Source of the DNA: Pirellulales bacterium
GTDB taxonomy: Bacteria; Planctomycetota; Planctomycetia; Pirellulales; JANQPP01
NCBI GenBank assembly: GCA_028289405.1
Contig: JANQPP010000109.1
Location: forward strand, 69,128 to 133,127
Reading direction: 5' to 3'
DNA: 64,000 bases
The translations under genes and the position numbers were made by a program. The notes below the pieces were generated by a model, which saw only the letters and a list, made by a program, of their open reading frames with translations, was not told where the DNA came from and did no database searches. Of this stretch, positions 45,988 to 55,049 are shown piece by piece (within the stretch, counting starts at the first letter, position 1; every line of letters begins with the position of its first letter).

Positions 45988-47018
45988 ACGCCAACTTCCT
46001 GTCGGACTTGCCTCACGCCTTGAACCAGGTTGCGGAGCTTTTGCTTGGCCGCCCAGCGCGCCGTCTGGCTGAGCCCGCAGTCGGGCGCGAAAACCAGCCG
46101 GTCCGGCGGAGCGTATCGCAGGCATTCGCGGACACGATCGGCGATTTCCTCCGGCGTCTCGATGTAATAGCTCTTCACATCCACCAAGCCGACCGCCACA
46201 TCCATCTTTTGGGCAACCTGCTCAATCAAAGGCAAGGGCCGAAAATTCAGCGTGGCCATCTCGATATGCATCTCGTCCACATGCAGGTCGAGGAAGTCGG
46301 GAAACATGCACTCGGGACGCTTCGCGCCCACGCTACGTCCTTTGTAATTGCCGAAGCAGAGGTGCGCGTCGAGGCGGCAGCGTCCCCGGACCGCCTCGAC
46401 CGTACGATTGAAAATGTCCACGAAGCGTTTCGTATCGGACTTGTGCGCATAGCAGCTCATGGAGGGCTCATCCACGCAGATTTCGCGGCATCCGGCTTCC
46501 ACCAGGGCCGCCAGTTCTTCACGAATCAGCGGCAGCAGCGCCTCGGTGATAGCATACCGGTCGGGGTAGCGGTCGTTCGGGAGCAGCCTGCCGCTCATCG
46601 TGAACGGGCCGGGGATGCTCGCCTTCAGGGATTGTTGCGGTGGAGCGAGCTGCTGCAGCCGTTGGAATTCATGCACCGCGCCGAATCCGCGCGGCGCGGC
46701 GAGTTCTCCCATGATTTGATGTTTGCCTCGCTGGTCGTGTGCCGGCGGACCCCAGCGGCGGGGCGGTGCTGACTCGAGTTCAATGCCTTCGAGGTAGCCG
46801 TAAAACGAAAGGTTGAAATCGAGGCGGCTTTGCTCTCCGTCGGTGATGACGTCCAACCCGGCTTCCAATTGGTCATGGACGGCCGCCAGGACCGCGTCCT
46901 CTTGCATCTCGCGGAGATCCTCCGGGCCGAACTCCGCCAGATGCTGACTGGCGAATTCCAGCCAACCGGGAAACGGATAACTGCCAATAACCGACGTGCG
47001 TAGCGGGCAATCTTGCAT
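45984..47018 (-). CDS. MetE C-terminal-like zinc protein (cobalamin-independent methionine synthase family)
   Basis: 344 residues corresponding to the C-terminal barrel of MetE. The zinc ligands appear intact: H219 and C221 in D-A-H-L-C-F-G-N, E253 in H-I-E-M-A, and C314 in A-P-D-C-G-L. The N-terminal S-V-I-G-S-Y-P also fits. Stand-alone proteins of this kind transfer methyl groups from varied donors or act on thiol substrates, so methionine synthesis is not implied. Its setting among sugar-type enzymes is unusual. SIS gene 30 bp before it, MBL gene overlapping after it. Confidence 0.86.
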   Translation of the reverse strand: MQDCPLRTSVIGSYPFPGWLEFASQHLAEFGPEDLREMQEDAVLAAVHDQLEAGLDVITDGEQSRLDFNLSFYGYLEGIELESAPPRRWGPPAHDQRGKHQIMGELAAPRGFGAVHEFQRLQQLAPPQQSLKASIPGPFTMSGRLLPNDRYPDRYAITEALLPLIREELAALVEAGCREICVDEPSMSCYAHKSDTKRFVDIFNRTVEAVRGRCRLDAHLCFGNYKGRSVGAKRPECMFPDFLDLHVDEMHIEMATLNFRPLPLIEQVAQKMDVAVGLVDVKSYYIETPEEIADRVRECLRYAPPDRLVFAPDCGLSQTARWAAKQKLRNLVQGVRQVRQEVGV

Positions 47019-47048
47019 GGTGTAGATATATGAGCGGTTGGGATCGTG

Positions 47049-47861
47049 TTAGGAAGGTGGCGAGGAGCTGTTTGTTTCTTCGTTCAACTCGGCAAAGAGC
47101 CGTGCCAGGCGGCGGCCATGTTCATCGTAAGCCGCCTCGAAGAGTTGCCGTGAATGTTGCGGTCCCACCAAGGCGGAGGCGGTGAGCACTCTGGGTGGCT
47201 GTCCGGCATCCACGAGCCGCCGTGCGACTTCCGCTTTGAGACAATTGATCAGTACGCAACCGCCCACCGTGGAACCAGGGGAAACCGGCGTGGGGAGGCC
47301 TGCCAACGTGATCATGGCGTCTCCTACCGGCGCGCCCGTGTCGAGCACGATGTCCGCCAATTCATGCAGCTTGCGTCCTTGTTTGTCCTTGCTCTGGCTG
47401 GCCTCGGCATGCCGCAGGCTGACCATGGCGACGACCGGTATGCCCCGCTGCTGGAACTGCTCCGCCATTTCCACGGGAACCACATTGCCGCCGCTGGAAC
47501 TGATCACCAAGGCCGAGTCTTCTGGGCGGAGATCGTAATTGCGCAGGATCCGCGCGGCGAAACCGGACACGTTTTCCAAAAACATCGCCTGCCGCTGGCC
47601 ATTGGATCCGACCACGGGATGGTGGTAGCTGAGGGAAAGTTCCACCATGGGATTGTAGCCGGGGAAGGAGCCGTACCGAGGCCACATTTCTTCCACCATG
47701 ATGCGGCTATGCCCCGAGCCGAAGACATGCACCATGCGTCCGGCGAGGATCGTCGCGGCGAATAGATCCGCCGCCGCCTCGATGGCCGTTTGCTGGCCTG
47801 CCACGATGTCGAGCAGTTCGCGGCAGCGCTGAATGTAGGTTTCCGCAGGCTTGTCCGTCAC
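47049..47861 (-). CDS. SIS-domain sugar-phosphate-binding protein (COG4821-like)
   Basis: 270 residues, with the phosphate-binding loops V-F-G-S-G-H-S at about 45-51 and V-I-S-S-S-G-G-N-V at about 118-126 of a sugar isomerase domain. Similar stand-alone proteins are annotated as phosphosugar-binding or isomerases and often accompany amino-sugar use. No HTH domain is present, so it is not an RpiR-type regulator. It starts 5 bp after the SDR gene ends. Confidence 0.87.
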   Translation of the reverse strand: MTDKPAETYIQRCRELLDIVAGQQTAIEAAADLFAATILAGRMVHVFGSGHSRIMVEEMWPRYGSFPGYNPMVELSLSYHHPVVGSNGQRQAMFLENVSGFAARILRNYDLRPEDSALVISSSGGNVVPVEMAEQFQQRGIPVVAMVSLRHAEASQSKDKQGRKLHELADIVLDTGAPVGDAMITLAGLPTPVSPGSTVGGCVLINCLKAEVARRLVDAGQPPRVLTASALVGPQHSRQLFEAAYDEHGRRLARLFAELNEETNSSSPPS

Positions 47862-47866
47862 TTCCT

Positions 47867-48652
47867 CTACATCCCCTCACTCACGCTCCAACCTCCGTCC
47901 ACCGCCAGCACTTGCCCGGTTACATAGCGTGCTCCGTCAGAGAGCAAAAACACGACGGCCGCGTCCAGGTCATCCGGTTGCCCAATTCTTCCGCCGTCGA
48001 GCGGCTGCTTGCCGTGAATGTACTCGCGAATCGCCTCGTCTCCAACGGCCCGGCGTGCCATGGGCGTGTCCACCAGCGCCGGAGCGACCACGTTGAAGCG
48101 AATATTCTGCCGGGCGTAATACGCAGCGCAAGCCTTTGTGAACCCGATAACGCCCGACTTGGCCGCCGCATAGGCATGGGTCGCGAAAAATTTGGGAGCG
48201 GGAGAAAATCCCAGCACGCTTCCCATGTTCAGCACGGTGCCAGGGGTACTCTCTTCGAGAAACGTCCGCACGGCCGCGCGATTGGAATACATCAGCGAGC
48301 AAAGATTCAAATCGAGCGTTTGCTGGATGCCATCATCGCTGAGCTCATGGAGCGGGCCATCTCCGAATTTGCGTCCACTTCCGCCGGCCACATGGTACAG
48401 ACCGTCAAAACAACCGAATTCCTGACGCGCGAGCGCAATGGCTTTCTCGGCGGTGCTGGGGTGCGTGGCGTCTCCCACATGACAGCGAGCCGCATCGCCC
48501 AGCTTACTAATCGCCGCTTCGGCGGACTCGGCGGAACGTCCCACGACCACGACTCGTGCGCCCGAAGCTACGCAGGCCGATGCTCCCGAAAGACCCAGCC
48601 CGGTCGTGCCGCCCACGACGACGATCACTTTCTCGGCGAGAGGAAGTCCCAC
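47867..48652 (-). CDS. Short-chain dehydrogenase/reductase
   Basis: 261 residues of the classical SDR type: cofactor loop G-G-T-T-G-L-G at 14-20, catalytic Ser145, Tyr161 and Lys165 in Y-A-A-A-K, and the C-terminal V-D-G-G-W. NAD(P) specificity cannot be fixed, although R39 after the second strand hints at NADP. Start is GTG. Five bases separate it from the SIS gene, so joint expression is nearly certain. Confidence 0.9.
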   Translation of the reverse strand: MGLPLAEKVIVVVGGTTGLGLSGASACVASGARVVVVGRSAESAEAAISKLGDAARCHVGDATHPSTAEKAIALARQEFGCFDGLYHVAGGSGRKFGDGPLHELSDDGIQQTLDLNLCSLMYSNRAAVRTFLEESTPGTVLNMGSVLGFSPAPKFFATHAYAAAKSGVIGFTKACAAYYARQNIRFNVVAPALVDTPMARRAVGDEAIREYIHGKQPLDGGRIGQPDDLDAAVVFLLSDGARYVTGQVLAVDGGWSVSEGM

Positions 48653-48708
48653 TTAGCACGCTCCACGATTAACGATGGGCGATGATTCGGCACGTTCGAA
48701 TCTTCAGT

Positions 48709-49467
48709 TTACCTGGCGACCGTGCCGGTAAGCAGGTGTCCGCACGGGACAAAGCCGGCCTTTTGGAGTGTTTTTCGGCTGGCGACGTTTTTCACTCGAC
48801 AGCGCGCGGCGGGCACGCTCCCCCCTTCTCGGCAAACTCTCTTTAATTCCTGAACCAAGTACGCGCCGAAACCGCGTCCGCGGTTGGGGTCGGCCACCTT
48901 CATGTAAATGTCCCCGTAGGGACGATTGTAGTGGAACAGAATGTCACCCGCCGCCGCGATTTGGTCCTCCGATTCCAATAACCATTTCGCCCCAGGATCT
49001 AACTGTTGTCTTTCCAATTGAGCCGCGTCTTCTGGCGAAGCTGGTCGAAAGCAAACTTTCTCGCACGAGTGTGAGGTCGTCAAGCCATCTTGGAACAGAA
49101 TGGATTCGCTGGTAACGCGGTCCGAGAACGTGTGCAGCATAGACGTCAGTAGGGGGCCGTTGCTTTGGGTTTCGATTTTCCGCACACCACTGGAGGCGAG
49201 CAGCGCGGCAAACAGATCAAAGATACGTGTGCGGTATCCCGGTAAGACGTAATATTCATAGATCGTGGGAGAATCTTCCCAAGGGCCAGCCACGGCCAAC
49301 GATCCGTAGCCCACCGTTTCGTGGCCGATGGTCAGCGAATATTCTCGAGTCCAGCCGGGCCGTGCGTGGATGGAGTCATGAATGATCTGGCAGTCCATTT
49401 CCTGACGATATCTTTCGCGGAGCGGTTCGATCTCCGGCAATTCCACCACGCGTGCCTGGATATCCAT
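48709..49467 (-). CDS. GNAT-family N-acetyltransferase-like protein
   Basis: 252 residues. The acetyl-CoA-binding loop reads N-R-G-R-G-F-G-A-Y-L near the C-terminus, followed by a helix and C-R-V-K-N-V-A-S-R-K-T-L-Q-K-A-G-F, the end of a GNAT core. The N-terminal half (about 1-130) may be a second, degenerate GNAT domain with Y-E-Y-Y-V-L-P-G-Y-R-T-R-I-F. The acceptor is unknown. It lies 56 bp upstream of the SDR gene in the same direction. Confidence 0.85.
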   Translation of the reverse strand: MDIQARVVELPEIEPLRERYRQEMDCQIIHDSIHARPGWTREYSLTIGHETVGYGSLAVAGPWEDSPTIYEYYVLPGYRTRIFDLFAALLASSGVRKIETQSNGPLLTSMLHTFSDRVTSESILFQDGLTTSHSCEKVCFRPASPEDAAQLERQQLDPGAKWLLESEDQIAAAGDILFHYNRPYGDIYMKVADPNRGRGFGAYLVQELKRVCREGGSVPAARCRVKNVASRKTLQKAGFVPCGHLLTGTVAR

Positions 49468-49508
49468 TTGTTACCGCCGAGTTTCCATCAAGCAGCCTCT
49501 TTGTGCGT

Positions 49509-51254
49509 TTACGCGTTGGCTTCGTGATTTTGCAGCAGTTTCTCGATCTCCGAGAGATCTCGCCTTTGTGCCCAGGCCAAAGGAGTCGACCAGGGCTGGT
49601 CGTCGGGCAGGTTCGGCGCGGCGCCACGTTTTAGCAGAAATTCGACCATCTTCCGCCGGCGTTTCTCCAGCTTGGGCCGATCCGCTTCCTGGCACCGTGG
49701 ATCACAGCGGATGGTGGTAGTCAAAGGCGTTTCCTGGAATTCGACATCCCGGGCATGGATGTCAGCCCCGGCTTCCAAAAAGACCTCCGCGTTGGTTCGA
49801 TCCAGTTTCGCGGCGCATGCATGGAGAAATGTCTTTCCAAGCCAGTCACGTTTATTCGGATCGAGCCCTCGCGCCAGGAGTTTACGGACCAGTTCCGGGG
49901 AATCAGGGTAGGTGATGCCCGCGTAGGCATGCATGTCTTGGACAACTTCTGGACGCGAATCCAGATAAAGGTCGAGCAATTCAGCGTCTCGCTGATCCAT
50001 GACCCTGGCTAGAAATTCCTCATCCCGAGTGACTTCGTGCCGGTCGCGAATGGCCCGCTTCATCTGCTTGGCATTCATCACGTAGGGAGGATCGTAAGCC
50101 CCGTATCGCCGCAGGAGCCGCCGTAGCGGTTTCGACTGCTTGCCATGATGGTGTTCGCAAATCGTAAGGCAACATCCGCAGGAATCGACGCCTGCGTTCG
50201 GATTGGCTCCGTGTTCCAGCAGCAGTTCGGCCGTTTCCAGGTGGTTCCCGCCACAGGCTTCAAAAAGTGCCCGACCGTTGGGAGCCAAGTCTTCCGGTAG
50301 GTTTGGATCCGCCCCGTGCTCCAATAGCAGCCGCACAATATGCGTGTATCCTTCCCGAGCAGCATGGGAGAGGGGGCTGACCCGCGAAGAATCGAGTTGT
50401 CGGGCCAGGGTGTCATCTTTTTTGAGCAGATATTCGATGTGCTCTCGGTCGCCGACGGCGGCGGCCACCGAAATTGTGTATTTCGCTCCCCTGGCGAGCA
50501 GGTCTCCCACGAGGACCCATGCATTGCGGATCGAAGGGTGGCCTCGACTCCGCGCGCCACGATACCAGTAGTCGTAGGTTTCGTTCGCCGCCAGCAGCAG
50601 CGGGGTTTGGCCGTCGGCTCGTTGGGCCTCCATTGGCGTGCCAAGTTTGGCGAACCGCTCAATCAATTTCTGTTGCCGTGTGATGACACTCCAGTGCAGC
50701 GGATTGTTTCCCAAAGCATCGCTGGCCCGGGCCAATTTGGAAGCACTCCTGAGGACCCCGCTGATCTTGCGCGTGTCACGAGCAATAATCGCATTCCTGA
50801 GCTTTGCGAATTCTGGTGAATAATTGAATCTTCGTTTGAGTACCCCTTCCAGCAGCTTCTCCACGTCGGTGTGCTCTCGTTCCCGTGCGACTCTCAGCAA
50901 CTTATCCCAGGAATCGCAGGTAAAGCGCGATTGACCCGGATCGGCGCCGTGCTCCAAGAGTAATTCGACGATTCTCGCGTGCCCCTGGCGAACCGCCATG
51001 TGGATGGGAAATTGGTACCAACATTGCGCGTTGACAAGGCGTTCATCCTTCGCGATCAACGAGCGACCTTGTGACAAATCTCCTGCCGCGCAAGCCACAA
51101 ACAGTGCCCAGGCATCGTGGCCGTTCACCGGTTCCACGCCATAAACGTAATGCTTGGTCTTCATCGCCGCCGGCTGAGTCATGGGCGGCGCGGACGGACG
51201 GGAACGGCGGCTGCCGCGCGAGCGCGACGCTCGCCGTGAGGAGTGCTTTGCCAT
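49509..51254 (-). CDS. Ankyrin-repeat protein
   Basis: 581 residues with at least six ankyrin units, such as F-P-I-H-M-A-V-R-Q-G-H-A-R-I-V-E-L-L-L and P-L-S-H-A-A-R-E-G-Y-T-H-I-V-R-L-L-L, each ending in H-G-A-D-P-N or a variant. The N-terminus is strongly basic (S-R-R-A-S-R-S-R-G-S-R-R) with no signal peptide, suggesting a cytoplasmic protein. Around residue 355 a cluster C-G-C-C-x4-C-x-H-H-H looks able to bind a metal. An alternative start at M-K-T-K-H lies 30 codons later. Binding partner unknown. Confidence 0.87.
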   Translation of the reverse strand: MAKHSSRRASRSRGSRRSRPSAPPMTQPAAMKTKHYVYGVEPVNGHDAWALFVACAAGDLSQGRSLIAKDERLVNAQCWYQFPIHMAVRQGHARIVELLLEHGADPGQSRFTCDSWDKLLRVAREREHTDVEKLLEGVLKRRFNYSPEFAKLRNAIIARDTRKISGVLRSASKLARASDALGNNPLHWSVITRQQKLIERFAKLGTPMEAQRADGQTPLLLAANETYDYWYRGARSRGHPSIRNAWVLVGDLLARGAKYTISVAAAVGDREHIEYLLKKDDTLARQLDSSRVSPLSHAAREGYTHIVRLLLEHGADPNLPEDLAPNGRALFEACGGNHLETAELLLEHGANPNAGVDSCGCCLTICEHHHGKQSKPLRRLLRRYGAYDPPYVMNAKQMKRAIRDRHEVTRDEEFLARVMDQRDAELLDLYLDSRPEVVQDMHAYAGITYPDSPELVRKLLARGLDPNKRDWLGKTFLHACAAKLDRTNAEVFLEAGADIHARDVEFQETPLTTTIRCDPRCQEADRPKLEKRRRKMVEFLLKRGAAPNLPDDQPWSTPLAWAQRRDLSEIEKLLQNHEANA

Positions 51255-51281
51255 GGAAGTTGATACTCAGATGAAAGCCAC

Positions 51282-52337
51282 TCAAGCTGTTCGACCCAAC
51301 ATCCGGTCCAGCGCGTCGGAAGTATGATAGACCAGCGCCTCGGGCCAATGCGGGAAGGGATTGAAATATTCAAAGGTCAGATAGCCCTCGTAATTCGCTG
51401 CCTGGAAGGCGTCCAGCACGGCGGGCCAATCAGTCGTGCCATCCAGCAGCGGGCGGAAGGTATCCAACGTGGCTTGTGAAACCTTCTTGGAAGCCTCTTT
51501 CAGATGCACGTTTTGGATGCGGTTTCCCAACAGGGCAATCCAATGTTCGGGAAACTGGTACTGCATGATGTTGCCCGTGTCGAAATGAACCTTCACGTGC
51601 GGAGAACCGAATTGGTCCACGAAGGTGATCATCTCCTGGGGGCTCATCAAGAAGCCGTTGAAGAAGATGTTTTCGATGTTGAGGTAGACGCCAGCTCTTT
51701 CGGCAAGCGGCACCAATGTCTCCACCCCCTGTTTGGCCCGGTCGAGCGCCAAGTCATACGGCACGGACGGCTCCTCCGGCAGCCAGGGGATATACACGGC
51801 GCCCGGAACGACTAGCAGATTGGGCGTCTCCAGCAATTCGGCGGCATGGATCATCATGCGGGCCAACTCCAGCCCCCGCGAGCGGCGTTCCGCGTCACGA
51901 TGCGTGAAGCTGTAGGGCCAAAACAGGAACGAACAGAGACCGCTGATCTCGATGCCAATTTCACGGGCCATCTTGCCGATCGCGCGGATATCGTCATCGG
52001 TCGATTCTGGAGACAGATCCCCTTCCAAGGCGAAGTTGATTTCCACCGCGTCAAATCCCGCTTGGTGGCAGATTTCCAGGCATTCGCGAAGGGACATGTC
52101 TTGCGGATAAGGCAGCGCCCACAAGTTGATCGACTTCTTGAAAGCGGGATATTTTTTCGCCGAAGCCCGCCGCGCGGACTGGCTAGCGGCATCCGCTGGC
52201 GGATCTTCGACTGCGAACCCCTGCCCCGCGACAAACAGCGAACCGAAGGTGGCGGAAAGTGCGAGGATTTCCCGACGGCTCAAGCCTGCTTCGAATGCCC
52301 GATCTTGTGCCGGATGTTCCGAGGTGTCATGGCCCAT
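51282..52337 (-). CDS. Exported sugar-phosphate isomerase/epimerase-like TIM barrel
   Basis: 351 residues. A twin-arginine-type start, L-S-R-R-E-I-L at 19-25, precedes a hydrophobic stretch, so folded export to the periplasm is likely. The body is an AP-endonuclease-2/xylose-isomerase-like barrel with D-A-V-E-I-N, Y-L-N-I-E-N-I, V-H-F-D-T-G-N and V-H-L-K-E, whose acidic and His residues bind metal. Enzymes of this type isomerise or epimerise keto-sugars. The start before the Tat motif is preferred over a 36-codon longer frame. First gene of the eight-gene run. Confidence 0.88.
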   Translation of the reverse strand: MGHDTSEHPAQDRAFEAGLSRREILALSATFGSLFVAGQGFAVEDPPADAASQSARRASAKKYPAFKKSINLWALPYPQDMSLRECLEICHQAGFDAVEINFALEGDLSPESTDDDIRAIGKMAREIGIEISGLCSFLFWPYSFTHRDAERRSRGLELARMMIHAAELLETPNLLVVPGAVYIPWLPEEPSVPYDLALDRAKQGVETLVPLAERAGVYLNIENIFFNGFLMSPQEMITFVDQFGSPHVKVHFDTGNIMQYQFPEHWIALLGNRIQNVHLKEASKKVSQATLDTFRPLLDGTTDWPAVLDAFQAANYEGYLTFEYFNPFPHWPEALVYHTSDALDRMLGRTA

Positions 52338-52665
52338 GTGTCTGATATCTCCTGGTTCCGAACCTGCTAGCCTGCGGACCAAAGCATCACCCATCGCTAG
52401 GCTCAAAATCCCCAGCTTGGCCAATTTGCGCGACGATACGCACAAACTACGCGATGCCTTTGGGCTTGTCCAATTTTGAACTGACGGTCATTCGCGTTTC
52501 TCGGCGGCGGAAGTCACCATCCGCATCGATCATGAGCCTCACTCTCCCGCGACGGTGAATCGTGAAATATAGTTCTGAGGGGCATCTTCGCTCTAGCATG
52601 CCCGAATCCAACAATGAGCGGCCTTGGCTGAAACATATGGGGCGGGGGAAGGAAAATCATTGGCA

Positions 52666-53430
52666 ATGCCCTTAGATCCGGAATATTCACCACTTGAATC
52701 GTCGTCGGGACCGGAGGAAGCTTGGTCTTTCTTGGAGGCCAATGACGTATCCGCTGAAAATCCTTCCATCTCGCTTTTTCAGAAAAATCTGGAAAGCCAG
52801 CAGCCATTGCTCGATCCGGAGGGCAACAATTGTCCTCGATACCAGCGGACCAAACGTCTGCTCGATATCATGGGTGGATTTTCCCTACTGCTGGCGCTAT
52901 CTCCATTGCTGTTGCTCATTATGGCCGTGCTGGCTGTTACGATGCGTGGCCGGCCCTTCTTTTCCCAGGTCCGGGTGGGCTACCTGGGGCGGCCTTTTCG
53001 GATGTACAAATTCCGCACGATGCGATTGGACGCTGAAAAAATCCAGTCCCAAGTCCACAATGAGAAAGACGGGCCGATTTTCAAGAACCGTCGCGACCCG
53101 CGTGTCACGCGGCTGGGACGACTGCTCCGTCGGACGAGTATTGATGAATTGCCGCAGTTGATTAACGTGATTCGGGGTGATATGTCGTTGGTTGGTCCCC
53201 GGCCTCCAGTTCCCGAAGAAGTCGCGAAATACAAGCCCTGGCAACGCCGTCGCCTGGCCATCAAGCCAGGGCTGACTTGCTTGTGGCAAGTCAGTGGCCG
53301 GAGCGATGTCGGTTTCGAGGATTGGGTTCGCATGGACATGTGGTACCTAAAAAATCAAAACCTTCAAACGGATGTGAAGCTTCTCAAAAAAACTCCGGGA
53401 AGCGTGATCAGCGGACGTGGGGCCTATTGA
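52666..53430 (+). CDS. Initiating sugar transferase (WcaJ/EpsL type)
   Basis: Transfers a sugar phosphate to undecaprenyl phosphate to begin exopolysaccharide repeat synthesis at the inner membrane. 254 residues: a variable acidic leader, one membrane helix at about 62-90, and the catalytic block F-K-F-R-T-M-like Y-K-F-R-T-M, D-P-R-V-T-R-L-G-R and S-I-D-E-L-P-Q-L-I-N-V. It continues with S-L-V-G-P-R-P-P and ends S-G-R-G-A-Y. The missing four extra N-terminal helices make it the short monotopic form. The ATG is preferred over an in-frame TTG 14 codons upstream. It leads the EPS genes on the plus strand. Confidence 0.93.
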   Translation: MPLDPEYSPLESSSGPEEAWSFLEANDVSAENPSISLFQKNLESQQPLLDPEGNNCPRYQRTKRLLDIMGGFSLLLALSPLLLLIMAVLAVTMRGRPFFSQVRVGYLGRPFRMYKFRTMRLDAEKIQSQVHNEKDGPIFKNRRDPRVTRLGRLLRRTSIDELPQLINVIRGDMSLVGPRPPVPEEVAKYKPWQRRRLAIKPGLTCLWQVSGRSDVGFEDWVRMDMWYLKNQNLQTDVKLLKKTPGSVISGRGAY

Positions 53431-53520
53431 TCGAGTGGATGTCGAATTCATCGGCAAGACTTCCGCGCGGTTTTCTAGACACGGCGATCAAACGCCGGCC
53501 AATTCTTTTCGATTGAAAAC

Positions 53521-54393
53521 GTGGACTTGCCAGAAATGGAAGCAACGATCGAACCCGCTGCCGTGAACCCTGACCAGCTGCGCCGGATTGAATTGTTTGG
53601 CATGCGGATTCATGCCATTCGCCTGCGCGAGGCGACTCGACAAATTCTCGACTGGACATCCCAGCCCTTCCCTGAATCATGCCGCTATGTCGTCACGCCG
53701 AATTTGGATCACGCGGTGATGTGGCGAGAAAACGAAAAGCTGCGCGAGGCATACTCGGAGGCGGATTTGATATTGGCCGATGGGTTTCCGTTGATCACCG
53801 CTTCCCGACTTTTCGGTTGCCCGCTCCCCGAGCGGGTGGCCGGAAGTGACCTTGTTCCCTCACTTTTTGCCGAAGCCGGGCATACGGCATGCCCCAAGAA
53901 CGCGAGAGAGATGAGTGAGGAATCGACTTCCCAAGGCATGCCTCCTTTGCGCTGCTATCTGTTGGGAGCGGCTCCAGGAGTGGGGGTACGCGCTGCGGCC
54001 AGAATTCGCGCCCAATGGCCTTGGATCGAAATCGCGGGCAATCACAGCCCGCCACTGGGCTTTGAGAACAATTCCGTATTGACCGAGGAAATCATCCGGC
54101 GAGTGGAGGATGCCGAACCCGATGTATTAATCATCGGCTTCGGTTCGCCGAAGCAGGAAATTTGGACCCACGCGAACCATGACCGCCTCCGAGCGAAAGT
54201 AGCCATTTGCGCCGGCGCGACGATTGACTTTCTGGCCGGAGAAAAGCGGCGGGCTCCGAACTGGATGCGAAAATCAGGATTCGAGTGGTTTCACCGTTTG
54301 GCCTCCGAACCCCGCCGCCTAGGCGGGCGGTACGCGCGCGATGCCTGGATCCTACCGCAACTTCTCTGGCAACAATGGCGTTCCCAGCGGTAA
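53521..54393 (+). CDS. WecG/TagA/CpsF-family glycosyltransferase
   Basis: Membrane-associated GT26 enzyme adding the second sugar (often N-acetylmannosamine-like) to a lipid-linked precursor. 290 residues with Y-V-V-T-P-N-L-D-H, I-L-A-D-G-F-P-L and P-E-R-V-A-G-S-D-L. The C-terminal G-F-G-S-P-K-Q-E and A-P-N-W-M-R are also typical. The start is GTG. It follows the sugar transferase by 90 bp, consistent with one EPS pathway. A 25-residue insertion (around residue 120, rich in A, S, E) is absent from typical members. Confidence 0.92.
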   Translation: MDLPEMEATIEPAAVNPDQLRRIELFGMRIHAIRLREATRQILDWTSQPFPESCRYVVTPNLDHAVMWRENEKLREAYSEADLILADGFPLITASRLFGCPLPERVAGSDLVPSLFAEAGHTACPKNAREMSEESTSQGMPPLRCYLLGAAPGVGVRAAARIRAQWPWIEIAGNHSPPLGFENNSVLTEEIIRRVEDAEPDVLIIGFGSPKQEIWTHANHDRLRAKVAICAGATIDFLAGEKRRAPNWMRKSGFEWFHRLASEPRRLGGRYARDAWILPQLLWQQWRSQR

Positions 54394-54551
54394 TCCCGCT
54401 TCGCATCGGAATGCAGTCAAGTTTCTCACGCCAAACGCCGAATCCATGGGCTACGCTCTGAAATGGGGCAAACGCTGCTTATCTGTCCCAATAAAGGCCA
54501 TCGCGCGGGTGGGATATTACCAACCTTGGATTCTTGCGGAACGGGAATCGG

Positions 54552-55034
54552 ATGGAGATGGTGACCGAATTCGTTCAGCGTGCCTCACGGCGCGGTAGTT
54601 TGGCCATGCTCGTGCTTTGCGGTTATGTGGTTCTGTTGTCGTTGGCACTGCATGTCGATTTGCGTGGCACGCCGTTCCACGCTTCTCGGTTTCCTCCCTA
54701 TTTGAGGTTCGCGGATAAGGTATTCCATTTGGTGACCTACGGCGGCCTCACCGTGTTGGTGCTATACGTCGCAAGAATTCGAGCAGGTTCACCGCTTGCC
54801 GGCAGGAAACGGAACATGGCCGCGCGACAGGCGCTGCTCGCGTTGATCGTCATCCTGTGGGGCACCTTGGAAGAGATCACGCAGCCCTATTTCGGCAGAA
54901 ACTTCGATGTCCAGGATTGCCTAGCGAATGTGGTGGGCGTCGTAATGGGCGTGGCCGCGTACAACGCCTGGAGCTTCCGGGCTAACTCCATTTCGCTGCT
55001 TCGCGCGGGCAATTCCAGGAGCGCCTCCGCATAG
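54552..55034 (+). CDS. VanZ-like membrane protein
   Basis: 160 residues with four membrane segments. The VanZ signatures are D-K-V-F-H-L-V-T-Y-G-G-L after the first helix and E-E-I-T-Q-P-Y-F-G-R-N-F-D-V-Q-D-C-L-A-N before the last. VanZ-like proteins are often found beside EPS and exosortase loci, where their role is unclear. The ATG at 54552 has a G-rich tract before it; an in-frame TTG six codons upstream is less likely. It ends 15 bp before the convergent small gene. Confidence 0.87.
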   Translation: MEMVTEFVQRASRRGSLAMLVLCGYVVLLSLALHVDLRGTPFHASRFPPYLRFADKVFHLVTYGGLTVLVLYVARIRAGSPLAGRKRNMAARQALLALIVILWGTLEEITQPYFGRNFDVQDCLANVVGVVMGVAAYNAWSFRANSISLLRAGNSRSASA

Positions 55035-55049
55035 TCGAAACGGCGAATC

